A stretch of 18,597 bases of DNA from Chloroflexia bacterium (GTDB lineage: Bacteria; Chloroflexota; Chloroflexia; Thermomicrobiales; JALYUS01). The notes below the pieces were generated by a model. The model was not told where the DNA came from, made no database searches, and was given only the letters and a program-made list of their open reading frames with translations. Of the stretch, positions 1 to 7,269 are shown one piece after another. Made by a program: the position numbers and the translations under genes. The DNA is taken from NCBI GenBank assembly GCA_025924435.1, contig JAICIL010000051.1, positions 1 to 18,597 of the forward strand, given 5' to 3'. Each line of letters opens with the position of its first letter. The stretch's first letter is position 1.

Positions 1-35
1 CGATGCGCGCCGATCACACAGTACGGCGCGCATCG
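1..35. terminator. Perfect 12-bp inverted repeat at the left edge
   Basis: Bases 1-12 (CGATGCGCGCCG) are the exact reverse complement of bases 24-35, separated by an 11-base loop. A GC-rich stem of this size between genes is most simply the terminator hairpin of a gene lying to the left. No T-tract follows, so an operator for the gene at 96 is also possible. The arms may extend beyond the window edge. Confidence 0.4.
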
Positions 36-50
36 GCGGGCGCATCGCGA

Positions 51-56
51 TACAAT
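51..56 (+). promoter_or_regulatory. Possible -10 box for the propeller-protein gene
   Basis: TACAAT lies 40 bases upstream of the start codon at 96. No TTGACA-like hexamer is visible at 16-18 bases upstream, so this rests on the -10 match and position only. Confidence 0.2.
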
Positions 57-95
57 GATTGGCATATCGAGGGGCGCGATACCAGGGGGGATCGG

Positions 96-1541
96 ATGAT
101 ACCGCGACTTCGTGCGAGCCTTTCAGTGGGCTTGGCTCTCTTGCAGACAGGGATCGGGATCATCGGCGCCGCGTCCATCCTCAGTGGCGCGCCCGCCGCC
201 GCCGCACCGCCCGCCAGCCACTCCATCTCCGTCGGCCCCGGCTTCTCCGATGTCTCGCCCCATGTGGTCGTCCGCACCGCCGCCAATCTGCTCTACGCCA
301 TCGCCCCCGATTGCCCCGCGTATCCCTGCGCGGGGACGGCATACACCGGGCCGCCGAACGCGCTGCACGTCTACCGCGCCACCGCGCCGGGGACGCCGAC
401 CGGCTTCGGCGAGGTGGACGCCGCGCACCACCCGACCGGCAACATCGCCTCCGTCGCCGCCGCGATTGACGGCAATGGCATCATCCACATCGCCTGGCTG
501 ACGACGAACGGCGGGGGCAATGTCTTCTATGCCCCATTCAATACCGCCACCAACACCTGGGGCGCCACCACCACCGTCGCCGCCACCAACTGGGTCACCG
601 CCGGTCAGGGCGAGGAGGGCGTCGCCTTGGCCCTCGACAGCGGCGGCGCCCCGCACGCGCTCTGGTCCGCCCAGGACGCGGGCGGCGTCCTCCACGTCTG
701 GTACGCCAACAAGGCGACCGGCTGGTTCCCCCAGCAGGTGGACAACATCCCGTTGGGGATCAACCGCCGCGCCATGCACCCCACCCTCGCCTTCAGGGCG
801 AACAACGACCTCCTCGTCGCCTGGCTCGAAGGCACGTTCAACTACAAAGCCGACGGCATCATCCGCCTGCGCGGCCGTTCGAGCGCGGGCGTGTGGGGCA
901 CGACCGAGACGATCGCCAACGACACGGCGATGACGACGATTGACAACGGCCCGTCCCTGCTCGTCACCCCCGATGGCACCGCCCACCTCACCTTCCTCAA
1001 TGCCGGGACGGCGGTGGATGGATCCGGCACGGCCGGCGACTACATCCATTACTACTACAACACCGGCGGCGGCTGGATCGCCAATCACCCCGGCGGGGGC
1101 GTGCAGATCACCCACGATCCGAGCCTCGGGCTGGGGGCGAACGGCGCGCTGCGCATCTACGGCCACGGCTGGCAAGGCGGCCCCATAGGTGGCCACGGGA
1201 ACGACCTCTTCTCCTTCGAGGGGCCGGGCGGCGCGGGCGCATGGGGGGCGTGGACGCTCTACGCCACCGGCACCTTCGACTCCTCCGTCTCCACCCGCTG
1301 GGCGCAGTTCTTCCAGTCGTTCCCGCAGACCCTCGACCTCGCGTACTGGGGCGACGCCTATCCCAACAGCCTCTTCGTCGGCACCGACCCCGCTCCCGCC
1401 GTCCCCGCCCCCCTCCCGATCCCGCGACCAGCCACATCGTTGGGGGGGTCGGGCGGTCCGGTGAATCCCATGCCGCACCCACGACCAAGTATGCCGCCGA
1501 TCACCGGCGGCACACCGGCGCCGCTGCCGCGACCGAGGTAG
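96..1541 (+). CDS. Secreted beta-propeller-like (BNR/sialidase-type) protein with Pro-rich tail
   Basis: Encodes 481 residues. The ATG at 96 follows an AGGGGGG ribosome-binding site at 84-90 and gives an N-terminus with two Arg, a hydrophobic stretch (residues about 7-30) and an Ala-rich cleavage region ending near APAAAA, a Sec signal peptide. The mature part has repeated blade-like units such as 'GNGIIHIAWL', 'GGAPHALWS', 'NNDLLVAWLEG' and 'DGTAHLTFLN', each followed by a Trp/Tyr-containing strand. This is the pattern of sialidase/BNR-like propellers that read out 'data display' repeats. I see no sialidase Arg triad or catalytic Asp box, so enzymatic activity is not claimed. The last 55 residues are Pro-rich (PAPLPIPRP, PMPHPRPSMPP) and probably a wall-spanning or linker segment. 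No membrane anchor is visible. It appears monocistronic. The product is likely extracellular; its ligand is unknown. Confidence 0.8.
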   Translation: MIPRLRASLSVGLALLQTGIGIIGAASILSGAPAAAAPPASHSISVGPGFSDVSPHVVVRTAANLLYAIAPDCPAYPCAGTAYTGPPNALHVYRATAPGTPTGFGEVDAAHHPTGNIASVAAAIDGNGIIHIAWLTTNGGGNVFYAPFNTATNTWGATTTVAATNWVTAGQGEEGVALALDSGGAPHALWSAQDAGGVLHVWYANKATGWFPQQVDNIPLGINRRAMHPTLAFRANNDLLVAWLEGTFNYKADGIIRLRGRSSAGVWGTTETIANDTAMTTIDNGPSLLVTPDGTAHLTFLNAGTAVDGSGTAGDYIHYYYNTGGGWIANHPGGGVQITHDPSLGLGANGALRIYGHGWQGGPIGGHGNDLFSFEGPGGAGAWGAWTLYATGTFDSSVSTRWAQFFQSFPQTLDLAYWGDAYPNSLFVGTDPAPAVPAPLPIPRPATSLGGSGGPVNPMPHPRPSMPPITGGTPAPLPRPR

Positions 1542-1741
1542 GCGAGCGAATCCATGCGCGCGGGCGGGAGGACTGGCGCGGCGCGAGATACGCGACGCGA
1601 CCGTACGGACGCATCCTTTTGAAAGTATTGTCAGTTTGCGCGGGGGATATTCACCTTCTTCCGTTCTTCTCGGATGCTACCATGCCACAAGCGTAATTCC
1701 CCGAAGCGAGCCGTATCACGAACTGCCGACAATACCGCGGG

Positions 1742-2485
1742 ATGGAGCGACCGGTGGCAATGGCACAGGAACTGTTCGAAACATGGATCGTCCTGATTGG
1801 CGAGATGAGCGAGATCCGAAGCGCGCTGGCATCCGCCATCCGGGACGAGGGCTGGCAGTGGCGGGCGTTTCCGACGCTGGACGCCTTCCTCGCCGCGCCC
1901 CGACCGCCGCGCATGGTCGTCATCCCGGTGATCGAGACATTCACGATTGCGTCGCTCGAACTGATCCGCGATCTCGCGACGCTGCTCGGCTTGCCGGTCG
2001 TGGTGTTCGGGCGGGAGCATCACCCGGTGATGGTCCGCGCGGCGCTCGCGGCGGGCGCCGACGACGTGATCTCTGTCCCGTCGTCCATCGAGGAAATCCT
2101 CGTCCGGCTCCGCGCGATTGTCCGCGTCGCTTTCCCGCGCGGCGGCGGGCGGAGCGAGCAACACCCCTATCGTCTCAACGACATCGCCCGGTCGGTCTCG
2201 ATTGAAGGGGGGCCGGAGATTAGCCTGACACTGGCCGAATATTGCGTCATAAAGGCCCTGCTTGCGTCGCCCGACCAGCCGGTCTCCCGCGAGGATCTGA
2301 TCGCGCGGATCGCCCCGTTCACGCGCTCGCGCCGCACGGGCGCGCTCGACGCGACGATTTGTCGCCTGCGTCGCAAGATGGGCGCGCGACATTTGCGGAC
2401 GATCCGCGGCGTCGGCTATCAACTCGTTGACGAGCGGCCGCAGAGCGCCCGGATGGGGCGGGCGATAGCGAGTGTCCGAGGCTGA
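1742..2485 (+). CDS. OmpR/PhoB-type winged-helix regulator with degenerate receiver domain
   Basis: Encodes 247 residues. The N-terminal ~125 residues have the alternating strand/helix pattern of a receiver (WIVLIGEMSEIRSAL; LPVVVFGREHH; AAGADDVISVPSSIEEILVRLRAIVR). The C-terminal ~100 residues form a Trans_Reg_C winged helix (LTLAEYCVIKALLASPDQPVSREDLI, DATICRLRRKMGARHLRTIRGVGYQLV). The usual acidic pair after strand 1 is replaced by Gly-Glu, the phospho-acceptor Asp after strand 3 by a Pro/Ile segment (MVVIPVIET), and the Lys before the conserved Pro by Val. It is therefore probably a phosphorylation-independent DNA-binding regulator. No histidine kinase gene is nearby. The start is uncertain: ATG at 1742 has only a weak upstream site, and ATG at 1760, preceded by GGAG/GGTGG, would remove six residues. 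It probably regulates itself or the sugar genes downstream, which is inference from position. Confidence 0.88.
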   Translation: MERPVAMAQELFETWIVLIGEMSEIRSALASAIRDEGWQWRAFPTLDAFLAAPRPPRMVVIPVIETFTIASLELIRDLATLLGLPVVVFGREHHPVMVRAALAAGADDVISVPSSIEEILVRLRAIVRVAFPRGGGRSEQHPYRLNDIARSVSIEGGPEISLTLAEYCVIKALLASPDQPVSREDLIARIAPFTRSRRTGALDATICRLRRKMGARHLRTIRGVGYQLVDERPQSARMGRAIASVRG

Positions 2486-2612
2486 CAGGGATGTCAGGAG
2501 GGCGGCACGGCGCTCCCCGGCCTTCGTCATCTCCGCTTGCGATACTGCGATAGGCGACCACGCTCCTACGGCAATCGGTGTATGCCAGCGATCAGATTGG
2601 AGGTCCGCACGC

Positions 2613-3248
2613 ATGGAAGCGCCCGCGGCGGTCGGTGGGCCGGTCATGGTTCATCCCACCGCAACGATTGAAACCGACGCCGTCATCGGCACGGAGACGC
2701 GCGTTTGGCACCAGGCACAGGTCCGCGAGGCGGCGATCATCGGCCGCGAATGCATCCTCGGCAAAGGGGTCTTCGTTGATCGCGGCGTGCGCGTCGGCGA
2801 TCGTGTGAAGATTCAGAATTACGCGTGCCTCTATCACGGGAGCGTCATCGAGGACGGCGTCTTCATCGGCCCGCATGTCATCCTCACAAACGACCGGCTG
2901 CCCCGCGCGATCACCCCGCTCGGCGCGCTCAAGGCCGACGACGACTGGCAATGCGGGGAGACGCGCGTCGGGATGGGCGCGTCGCTCGGCGCGGGGGCGG
3001 TGATCCTCCCCGGTGTCACCATCGGCGCGTGGGCGATGGTCGGCGCGGGGGCCGTCGTCACGGCGGATGTCCCGCCGCATGGTCTGGTCGTTGGCACGCC
3101 GGCGCGGCTGATCGGCAGCGTCTGCGCCTGTGGAAATCGCCGCGCTCCGGCGGACGGTCGCTGTCCGACCTGCGGATGGCACGCGCCGGAGCGCTCTGAG
3201 GAGATGCGAACGCCGCACGGCGACGCTCGTCTGAACCACCATGCTTAA
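2613..3248 (+). CDS. WbpD-like UDP-sugar 3-N-acetyltransferase (left-handed beta-helix)
   Basis: Encodes 211 residues. The start at 2613 is set by GGAGGT at 2599-2604, 8 bases upstream. The core is a hexapeptide-repeat left-handed beta helix (VHPTATIETDAVIG, AAIIGRECILGKGVFVDRG, GASLGAGAVILPGVTIGAWAMVGAGAVVTADVPP) with the family pattern 'VKIQNYACLYHG...IEDGVFIGPHVILTND' and 'GLVVGTPARLIG'. These are the signatures of WbpD/WlbB-type enzymes, which transfer acetyl from acetyl-CoA to the 3-amino group of UDP-2-acetamido-3-amino-glucuronate; related QdtC/FdtC enzymes act on dTDP-3-amino sugars. The tail has two Cys pairs (CACG...CPTCG), a zinc-ribbon-like ending. The next gene is the aminotransferase that would make the 3-amino substrate, so the two act in series in the cytoplasm for surface glycan synthesis. 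The exact sugar is uncertain; the missing dehydrogenase/oxidase (WbpA/WbpB) genes are not in the window. Confidence 0.88.
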   Translation: MEAPAAVGGPVMVHPTATIETDAVIGTETRVWHQAQVREAAIIGRECILGKGVFVDRGVRVGDRVKIQNYACLYHGSVIEDGVFIGPHVILTNDRLPRAITPLGALKADDDWQCGETRVGMGASLGAGAVILPGVTIGAWAMVGAGAVVTADVPPHGLVVGTPARLIGSVCACGNRRAPADGRCPTCGWHAPERSEEMRTPHGDARLNHHA

Positions 3249-3258
3249 TGTGGAAACG

Positions 3259-4347
3259 ATGCAATCGTTCATTCCGATCGCGCGGCCAATGATCGGCGAG
3301 GATGAACTGGAGGCGGTGCGCGCCGTCCTCACCTCCGGCAATCTCGCGCAGGGCGCGGTCGTCGCGGCATTCGAGGAGGCGTTCGCCGCCGAGTGCGGCG
3401 TCCGCTACGCGGTCGCGGTGACGAACGGCACGCTCGCCCTCCATGCCGCGCTGCTGGCGTACGGGATCGGGCCGGGGGACGAGGTCATCACCTCCCCCTT
3501 CACCTTCATCGCCAGCGCCAACACAATCCGGGCGACCGGCGCGACGCCCGTCTTCGCGGACATCGAGCCGGAGACCTTCGCGATTGACCCGGACGCCGTG
3601 CGCGCCGCGATCTCGCCGCGCACGGTCGCCATCTTGCCGATCCACCTCTTCGGCCATCCGGCGCCGATGCCCGCGCTGGTGGCAATCGCCCGGCAGCACG
3701 GCTTGGCGATCATCGAGGATGCGTGCCAGGCGCACGGCGCGGCGATTGACGGCGTCCCGGTCGGCGGCTACGGGGCGGGGTGCTTCTCCTTCTACCCGAC
3801 CAAGAATGTCACGAGCGGCGAAGGCGGGATGGTGACGACGAACGACCCGGCGGTGGCGGATGCGGTGCGCCTCTTCCGCAGCCACGGGATGCGCCGCCGG
3901 TACTACCATGAGGCGTTCGGCCTCAACTACCGGATGACAGACCTGCTCGCCGCGATCGGCCTCGCCCAGATGAAGCACCTCCGGACCTGGAACGCGATCC
4001 GCGAGCGCCACGCGCAGGCGCTCACGCGCGGCCTCTATGACAGCGGGCTGCGGCTGCCGACGGTCCGTCCGGGGTACACCCACGTCTTCCATCAATATAC
4101 GGTGCGCGTCCGCGAGGATCGCGACGGCCTCCGCGAGCGGCTGAAGGATGAAGGGGTTGGCAGCGAGGTCTACTATCCCGTGCCGGTCCACCAGCAACAG
4201 ATTTATGCCGAATCGTGCGGCGAAGGAGTCTATCCGGAGGCGGAGCGCGCGGCCCGCGAGGTCCTCTCGCTCCCGGTGCATCCGTCATTGACGGACGCGG
4301 ATATTGATCGAGTGATCGTCGGCGTCGGGAACACCTTGCGCCGCTGA
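3259..4347 (+). CDS. DegT/DnrJ/EryC1/StrS (WbpE-like) sugar aminotransferase
   Basis: Encodes 362 residues, normal for the family. It is a PLP-dependent enzyme that aminates a keto-sugar nucleotide. Visible hallmarks are the N-terminal 'IPIARPMIGEDELEAV', 'TNGTLALHAALLAYGIGPGDEVITSPFTFIAS', 'DIEPETFAIDP', 'IIEDACQAHGA' (PLP-ring Asp), 'FSFYPTKNVTSGEGGMVTTND' with the Schiff-base Lys at residue 182, and 'GLNYRMTDLLAAIGLAQMK'. The start at 3259 follows TGGAAA by four bases and gives the usual family N-terminus. An upstream in-frame ATG at 3241 would overlap the preceding gene by 8 bases but has no ribosome-binding site. The close spacing indicates one transcript with the acetyltransferase, and the pair matches WbpE then WbpD chemistry (3-keto to 3-amino to 3-acetamido). 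Substrate identity (UDP-glucuronate derivative versus dTDP-6-deoxyhexose) cannot be fixed from sequence alone. Confidence 0.92.
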   Translation: MQSFIPIARPMIGEDELEAVRAVLTSGNLAQGAVVAAFEEAFAAECGVRYAVAVTNGTLALHAALLAYGIGPGDEVITSPFTFIASANTIRATGATPVFADIEPETFAIDPDAVRAAISPRTVAILPIHLFGHPAPMPALVAIARQHGLAIIEDACQAHGAAIDGVPVGGYGAGCFSFYPTKNVTSGEGGMVTTNDPAVADAVRLFRSHGMRRRYYHEAFGLNYRMTDLLAAIGLAQMKHLRTWNAIRERHAQALTRGLYDSGLRLPTVRPGYTHVFHQYTVRVREDRDGLRERLKDEGVGSEVYYPVPVHQQQIYAESCGEGVYPEAERAAREVLSLPVHPSLTDADIDRVIVGVGNTLRR

Positions 4348-4362
4348 GATGGAGAAAGCCGT

Positions 4363-4722
4363 ATGCCCAAATTGACCGTTCCGATGATGCGAGACAATAC
4401 GACAATCGCGCGCGTCGCCGCGCTCGATAGCGGCGGCACGATGACCAAGACGGAGGATGGTGCGGTCGTGATCAGCGCCCCGCGACGGCTCTTCCTCTCG
4501 CGCCGGGGGATCGAGTCCGCCCTCGGCTACCCGATGCGCCATTCCATCTGGCGCAATCTGAGAGAGCAGGCGGAAGACGGCGTGATCACGATTGCGGACG
4601 ACATGACGCTGCTTGTCGAGCGGGAACCGTCGGCGCATGGGCAGCAAGCGGACGGGGAGAGCGCCGGATACACGACGCAACGCTATCGGACGAGGACGCG
4701 CGAAGCATCGCCAGCGGAATAA
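4363..4722 (+). CDS. Hypothetical protein, 119 aa
   Basis: I do not recognise a family. The ATG at 4363 is well placed: GGAGAAAG lies about seven bases upstream, and the gene begins 15 bases after the aminotransferase stop, so co-transcription is likely. The product is soluble with no signal peptide or membrane segment. The middle part, about residues 25-90, has a compact mixed alpha/beta look (GAVVISAPRRLFLSRRGIES, HSIWRNLREQAEDGVITIADDMTLLVE). The last 30 residues are Arg-, Thr- and Gly-rich and probably disordered. A link to the sugar pathway is only positional. Confidence 0.6.
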   Translation: MPKLTVPMMRDNTTIARVAALDSGGTMTKTEDGAVVISAPRRLFLSRRGIESALGYPMRHSIWRNLREQAEDGVITIADDMTLLVEREPSAHGQQADGESAGYTTQRYRTRTREASPAE

Positions 4723-4767
4723 GCGAAGCCGTATCGCGCCGCGTGCGGGAGGTACTGGGCCGCGTGT

Positions 4768-4824
4768 GGAGCGCCGAACCGACGCAACCCGCGGGCGGAG
4801 CGGAACCGGCGGCTTCGGCGCTCC
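4768..4824. terminator. Candidate bidirectional terminator between convergent genes
   Basis: An 11-bp perfect inverted repeat (GGAGCGCCGAA at 4768-4778, TTCGGCGCTCC at 4814-4824) fills the gap between the plus-strand gene ending at 4722 and the minus-strand gene ending at 4827. The loop is about 35 bases and can pair further (CCG with CGG next to the stem). There is no T-tract on either strand, so efficiency cannot be judged. Confidence 0.4.
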
Positions 4825-4826
4825 GA

Positions 4827-5033
4827 TTATGCCAACCCCGTGGCCTTCGCGAGTTCGCCCAGGACCTCGCGAAGAGAGTCATCCAGGTAGAGATAGAGGG
4901 GTTCGATTGCCGCTCGGTTGGGGAAGAGTTCGTACAGCGTGCGCGCGGCCGCCTTCGCCTCGGTGAGGAGGATGATCATTCGCTGGAAATCCGGCAAGTC
5001 ACCGTTATCGGCTTCGTCCATGTGGTGTTGCAC
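4827..5033 (-). CDS. Hypothetical small protein, 68 aa
   Basis: I do not recognise a family. The GTG start at 5033 is supported by AAGGAAACG about eight bases upstream on the minus strand; an in-frame ATG at 5021 is an alternative start. The product is acidic and strongly helical, with amphipathic stretches such as RMIILLTEAKAAARTLYELF and DDSLREVLGELAKATGL. It has no Cys, signal peptide or membrane segment, and could be a small dimeric helical protein. A possible -10 box (TATAGT, complement of 5084-5089) lies upstream. Confidence 0.55.
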   Translation of the reverse strand: MQHHMDEADNGDLPDFQRMIILLTEAKAAARTLYELFPNRAAIEPLYLYLDDSLREVLGELAKATGLA

Positions 5034-5160
5034 CCGTCGTTTCCTTCCCCCCAGAAATGGTTATCCTCCCTCAGAGTAATACGACTATAGCAGCAGCCCG
5101 ACCGAAAAGAAAGACACATCGGAAAAATACTCGCGACTTCACGTTTCAACCGGATACGTG

Positions 5161-6210
5161 TCATCCCTCGCGCTCCGCGACATCCGGCAACGCGCGTGGG
5201 GATGGCCGCAGTGCGAAGATTTCGGCGAGCAATTCGTACGATCGCCGCCGCTCCGCGTGCGCGTGGATCATCGTGGTCGCCATCACCTCATCGGCGCCCG
5301 TCCGCGCGATCAGTTCGTCCAACTGCGCCCGCACCACGGCTGGGCCGCCGATGACATGGCGGGAGCGGGACGCCTCGACCTGCGCGCGTTCCATCGGGGT
5401 GTACGGATACGCGTGCGCCTCCTCCGGGCTGGGCAGCAGGCCGGGTTGGCCGCTCCGCAGCCGCAGGAAGGAGAGGGCCGTGGACGACGCCAGCGCGTCG
5501 GCGCGCTCGTCCGTGTCGGCGCAGATCACCGAGACCGCGAGGATCGTCCTCGGCTCCGGGAGCGACGCGGACGGCGTGAACTGCTCCCGGTAGAGCGCCA
5601 TCGCCTCCGGCGCGCCATCCGGGCTGATATGCCGGGCGAAGGCGAACCCCATGCCGAGCGCGGCGGCGACCTGCGCGCTGTAGTCGCTCGAACCGAGCAG
5701 CCAGATTGGCGGCAGCGGCACATCAACCGGCACCGCCCGCACGGATTGGAATGGATGCCCCTCCGGGAACTCGTCGTGCGCGAAGGCGAGCAATTCCGCC
5801 AGCTGGGCGGGGAAATCGTCCGCGCGCATCGCTTCCCGCGAGCGGCGGAGCGCGAAGGCCGTCATCTGATCCGTGCCGGGCGCGCGGCCAATGCCGAGGT
5901 CAATCCGCCCCGGATGGAGCGCCGCGAGGACGCGGAAGGTTTCGACGACCTTCAGCGGCGCGTGGTTCGGGAGCATGATGCCGCCGGAGCCGACGCGCAG
6001 CCGTGTCGTCTCGCGCGCGACCGCGCCGATCAGGACTTCGGGCGCGGAACTGGCGATGCCGGGCATGTTGTGGTGCTCAGCGAGCCAATAGCGCGTGTAG
6101 CCCAGCCGATCGGCGAGGCGCGCGAGATCAATCGTGTTCCGCACCGCCTCGGTGGCGGACGAGCCGGTGCCGACCGGCGAGAGATCGAGAACCGAAAGTG
6201 GGAGCGCCAT
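5161..6210 (-). CDS. LLM-class (luciferase-like) flavin-dependent oxidoreductase, MsnO8/YhbW-like
   Basis: Encodes 349 residues, a normal length. It is a TIM-barrel flavin-dependent monooxygenase of the bacterial luciferase superfamily. Family marks are the N-terminal '[60 protein letters not shown]', '[43 protein letters not shown]', and the C-terminal '[30 protein letters not shown]'. The ATG at 6210 is chosen because GGAGG lies 10 bases upstream and the encoded [13 protein letters not shown] is the usual start; further upstream, in-frame sequence looks non-coding. Such proteins use reduced FMN from a separate reductase. The substrate is unknown; homologues are often labelled alkanal monooxygenase-like without proof. 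It is divergent from the sulfurtransferase gene across a 158-base gap and is not obviously in an operon. Confidence 0.92.
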   Translation of the reverse strand: MALPLSVLDLSPVGTGSSATEAVRNTIDLARLADRLGYTRYWLAEHHNMPGIASSAPEVLIGAVARETTRLRVGSGGIMLPNHAPLKVVETFRVLAALHPGRIDLGIGRAPGTDQMTAFALRRSREAMRADDFPAQLAELLAFAHDEFPEGHPFQSVRAVPVDVPLPPIWLLGSSDYSAQVAAALGMGFAFARHISPDGAPEAMALYREQFTPSASLPEPRTILAVSVICADTDERADALASSTALSFLRLRSGQPGLLPSPEEAHAYPYTPMERAQVEASRSRHVIGGPAVVRAQLDELIARTGADEVMATTMIHAHAERRRSYELLAEIFALRPSPRALPDVAEREG

Positions 6211-6330
6211 ACGTCGGAGTCCTCCGTGGTGGTCGTTTCGATCATGCGGAATGTTTCGCCGCCATTGAAGCACAACAGCGGCGTGCGGCGCTTGCTTCCC
6301 GCCGCGCGGCACGGCGACGCCCCGGCTGTG

Positions 6331-6336
6331 TATACT
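6331..6336 (+). promoter_or_regulatory. Possible -10 box (TATACT) for the sulfurtransferase gene
   Basis: TATACT sits 33 bases before the ATG at 6369 in the divergent intergenic region. No good -35 hexamer is visible at the expected distance, so the call rests on the match and position. Confidence 0.3.
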
Positions 6337-6368
6337 TCCGCGCATGTTGCATGCGAAAGGGGGACGCG

Positions 6369-7205
6369 ATGACCGAGAGTGGCACACAGGTGCTGGTTGA
6401 TCTCGACTGGCTCGACCGCCAGCCCGCGCCGGTGCTCCTGATTGACGCACGACCGGCGCCCGAATACGCGCGAGGGCACCTGCCGGGCGCGATCCATCTC
6501 GACACCTTTTTCTACGTGAATGAGCATACCGACCCGGCGGGCTTGCGGAAGATCGAGGCGGACTGGGCGGAGATGCTCGGCGCGGCGGGCATCACGCCGG
6601 GCGACACGGCGGTTTTCTACGACGCGGGCACGGAGAATTACGCGCCGCGCGGGGCGTTCATGCTGCGCTACCTGGGGCATGAGCGGAGCCATGTGCTGCA
6701 CGGCGGGATCGCGGGCTGGCGCGCGGCGGGCCGGGCGGTGACGACCGACCCGCCGGAGCGCCGGCCGACACCGGGCGCCCGGTATCCGATCCACCTGCGC
6801 CGCGCGACGATCGCCACGGCGGACGAGGTGGCGGCGGCGCTCGGCGATCCCCATGTCGTCGTCATGGATGTACGCGCCCGAGACGAATATCTCGGAAAAC
6901 AGGCGATGCAGGGCAATCCGCGCCTCGGTCGGCTGCCGGGCGTGGCGTACGTCGAGTGGACGAGCCTGCTGGAGGAGAAGGCGCGCTACAAGGACTCGGC
7001 GGAGATGCGCCGCATCCTCGCCGCAGCGGGCGTCGTGCCGGAGAAGGAGATCATCATCTATTGCCAGCGCAGCCACCGGGCGACGAATGCGTACACGGCG
7101 CTGGAATATCTCGGCTATCCGAATGTGCGCGTCTATCCCGGCTCGTTCTACGAGTGGTCGCGGCGCGAGGACTTGCCGATCGAGCGGCCGGGGGACGACG
7201 ATTGA
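6369..7205 (+). CDS. Tandem-rhodanese sulfurtransferase (thiosulfate/3-mercaptopyruvate type)
   Basis: Encodes 278 residues with two rhodanese domains. Domain 1 (about 10-125) has '[24 protein letters not shown]' and '[25 protein letters not shown]' with Asp85 where an active site would carry Cys, so it is the usual inactive domain. Domain 2 (about 145-275) has '[12 protein letters not shown]' and '[37 protein letters not shown]', with Cys232 as the persulfide-forming residue. The enzyme moves sulfane sulfur from thiosulfate or 3-mercaptopyruvate to cyanide or thiol acceptors. The loop after Cys (QRSHR) is basic, which tends to fit thiosulfate better than mercaptopyruvate; this preference is inference. 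The ATG at 6369 follows AAGGGGGA by four bases. The product is cytoplasmic, without a signal peptide. The amidohydrolase gene follows 64 bases later on the same strand. Confidence 0.92.
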   Translation: MTESGTQVLVDLDWLDRQPAPVLLIDARPAPEYARGHLPGAIHLDTFFYVNEHTDPAGLRKIEADWAEMLGAAGITPGDTAVFYDAGTENYAPRGAFMLRYLGHERSHVLHGGIAGWRAAGRAVTTDPPERRPTPGARYPIHLRRATIATADEVAAALGDPHVVVMDVRARDEYLGKQAMQGNPRLGRLPGVAYVEWTSLLEEKARYKDSAEMRRILAAAGVVPEKEIIIYCQRSHRATNAYTALEYLGYPNVRVYPGSFYEWSRREDLPIERPGDDD

Positions 7206-7269
7206 GCGCGCCGCCCCAAATGTTTCCGTGATTCCAGCGTCCGCCCGGTCCGAGAGGAGAGAAGCGCGC

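Noticed and set aside
123..1478. Long minus-strand open frame opposite the propeller-protein gene
   Set aside because: It is low-complexity Gly/Arg/Asp-rich, has no domain pattern, and arises from the strong GC bias at third positions of the plus-strand gene.
4895..4915. GGTTCGATT-like string suggestive of a tRNA T-arm
   Set aside because: It lies inside the small minus-strand gene and no acceptor or anticodon stem can be built around it.
5158..6372. 404-codon plus-strand open frame opposite the luciferase-like oxidoreductase
   Set aside because: It has no motif and an Arg-rich composition; the minus strand carries the full LLM family pattern.
6618..6640. Missing active-site Cys in the first rhodanese domain as a sign of gene damage
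   Set aside because: Two-domain sulfurtransferases normally have an inactive N-terminal domain; the C-terminal Cys232 is present.
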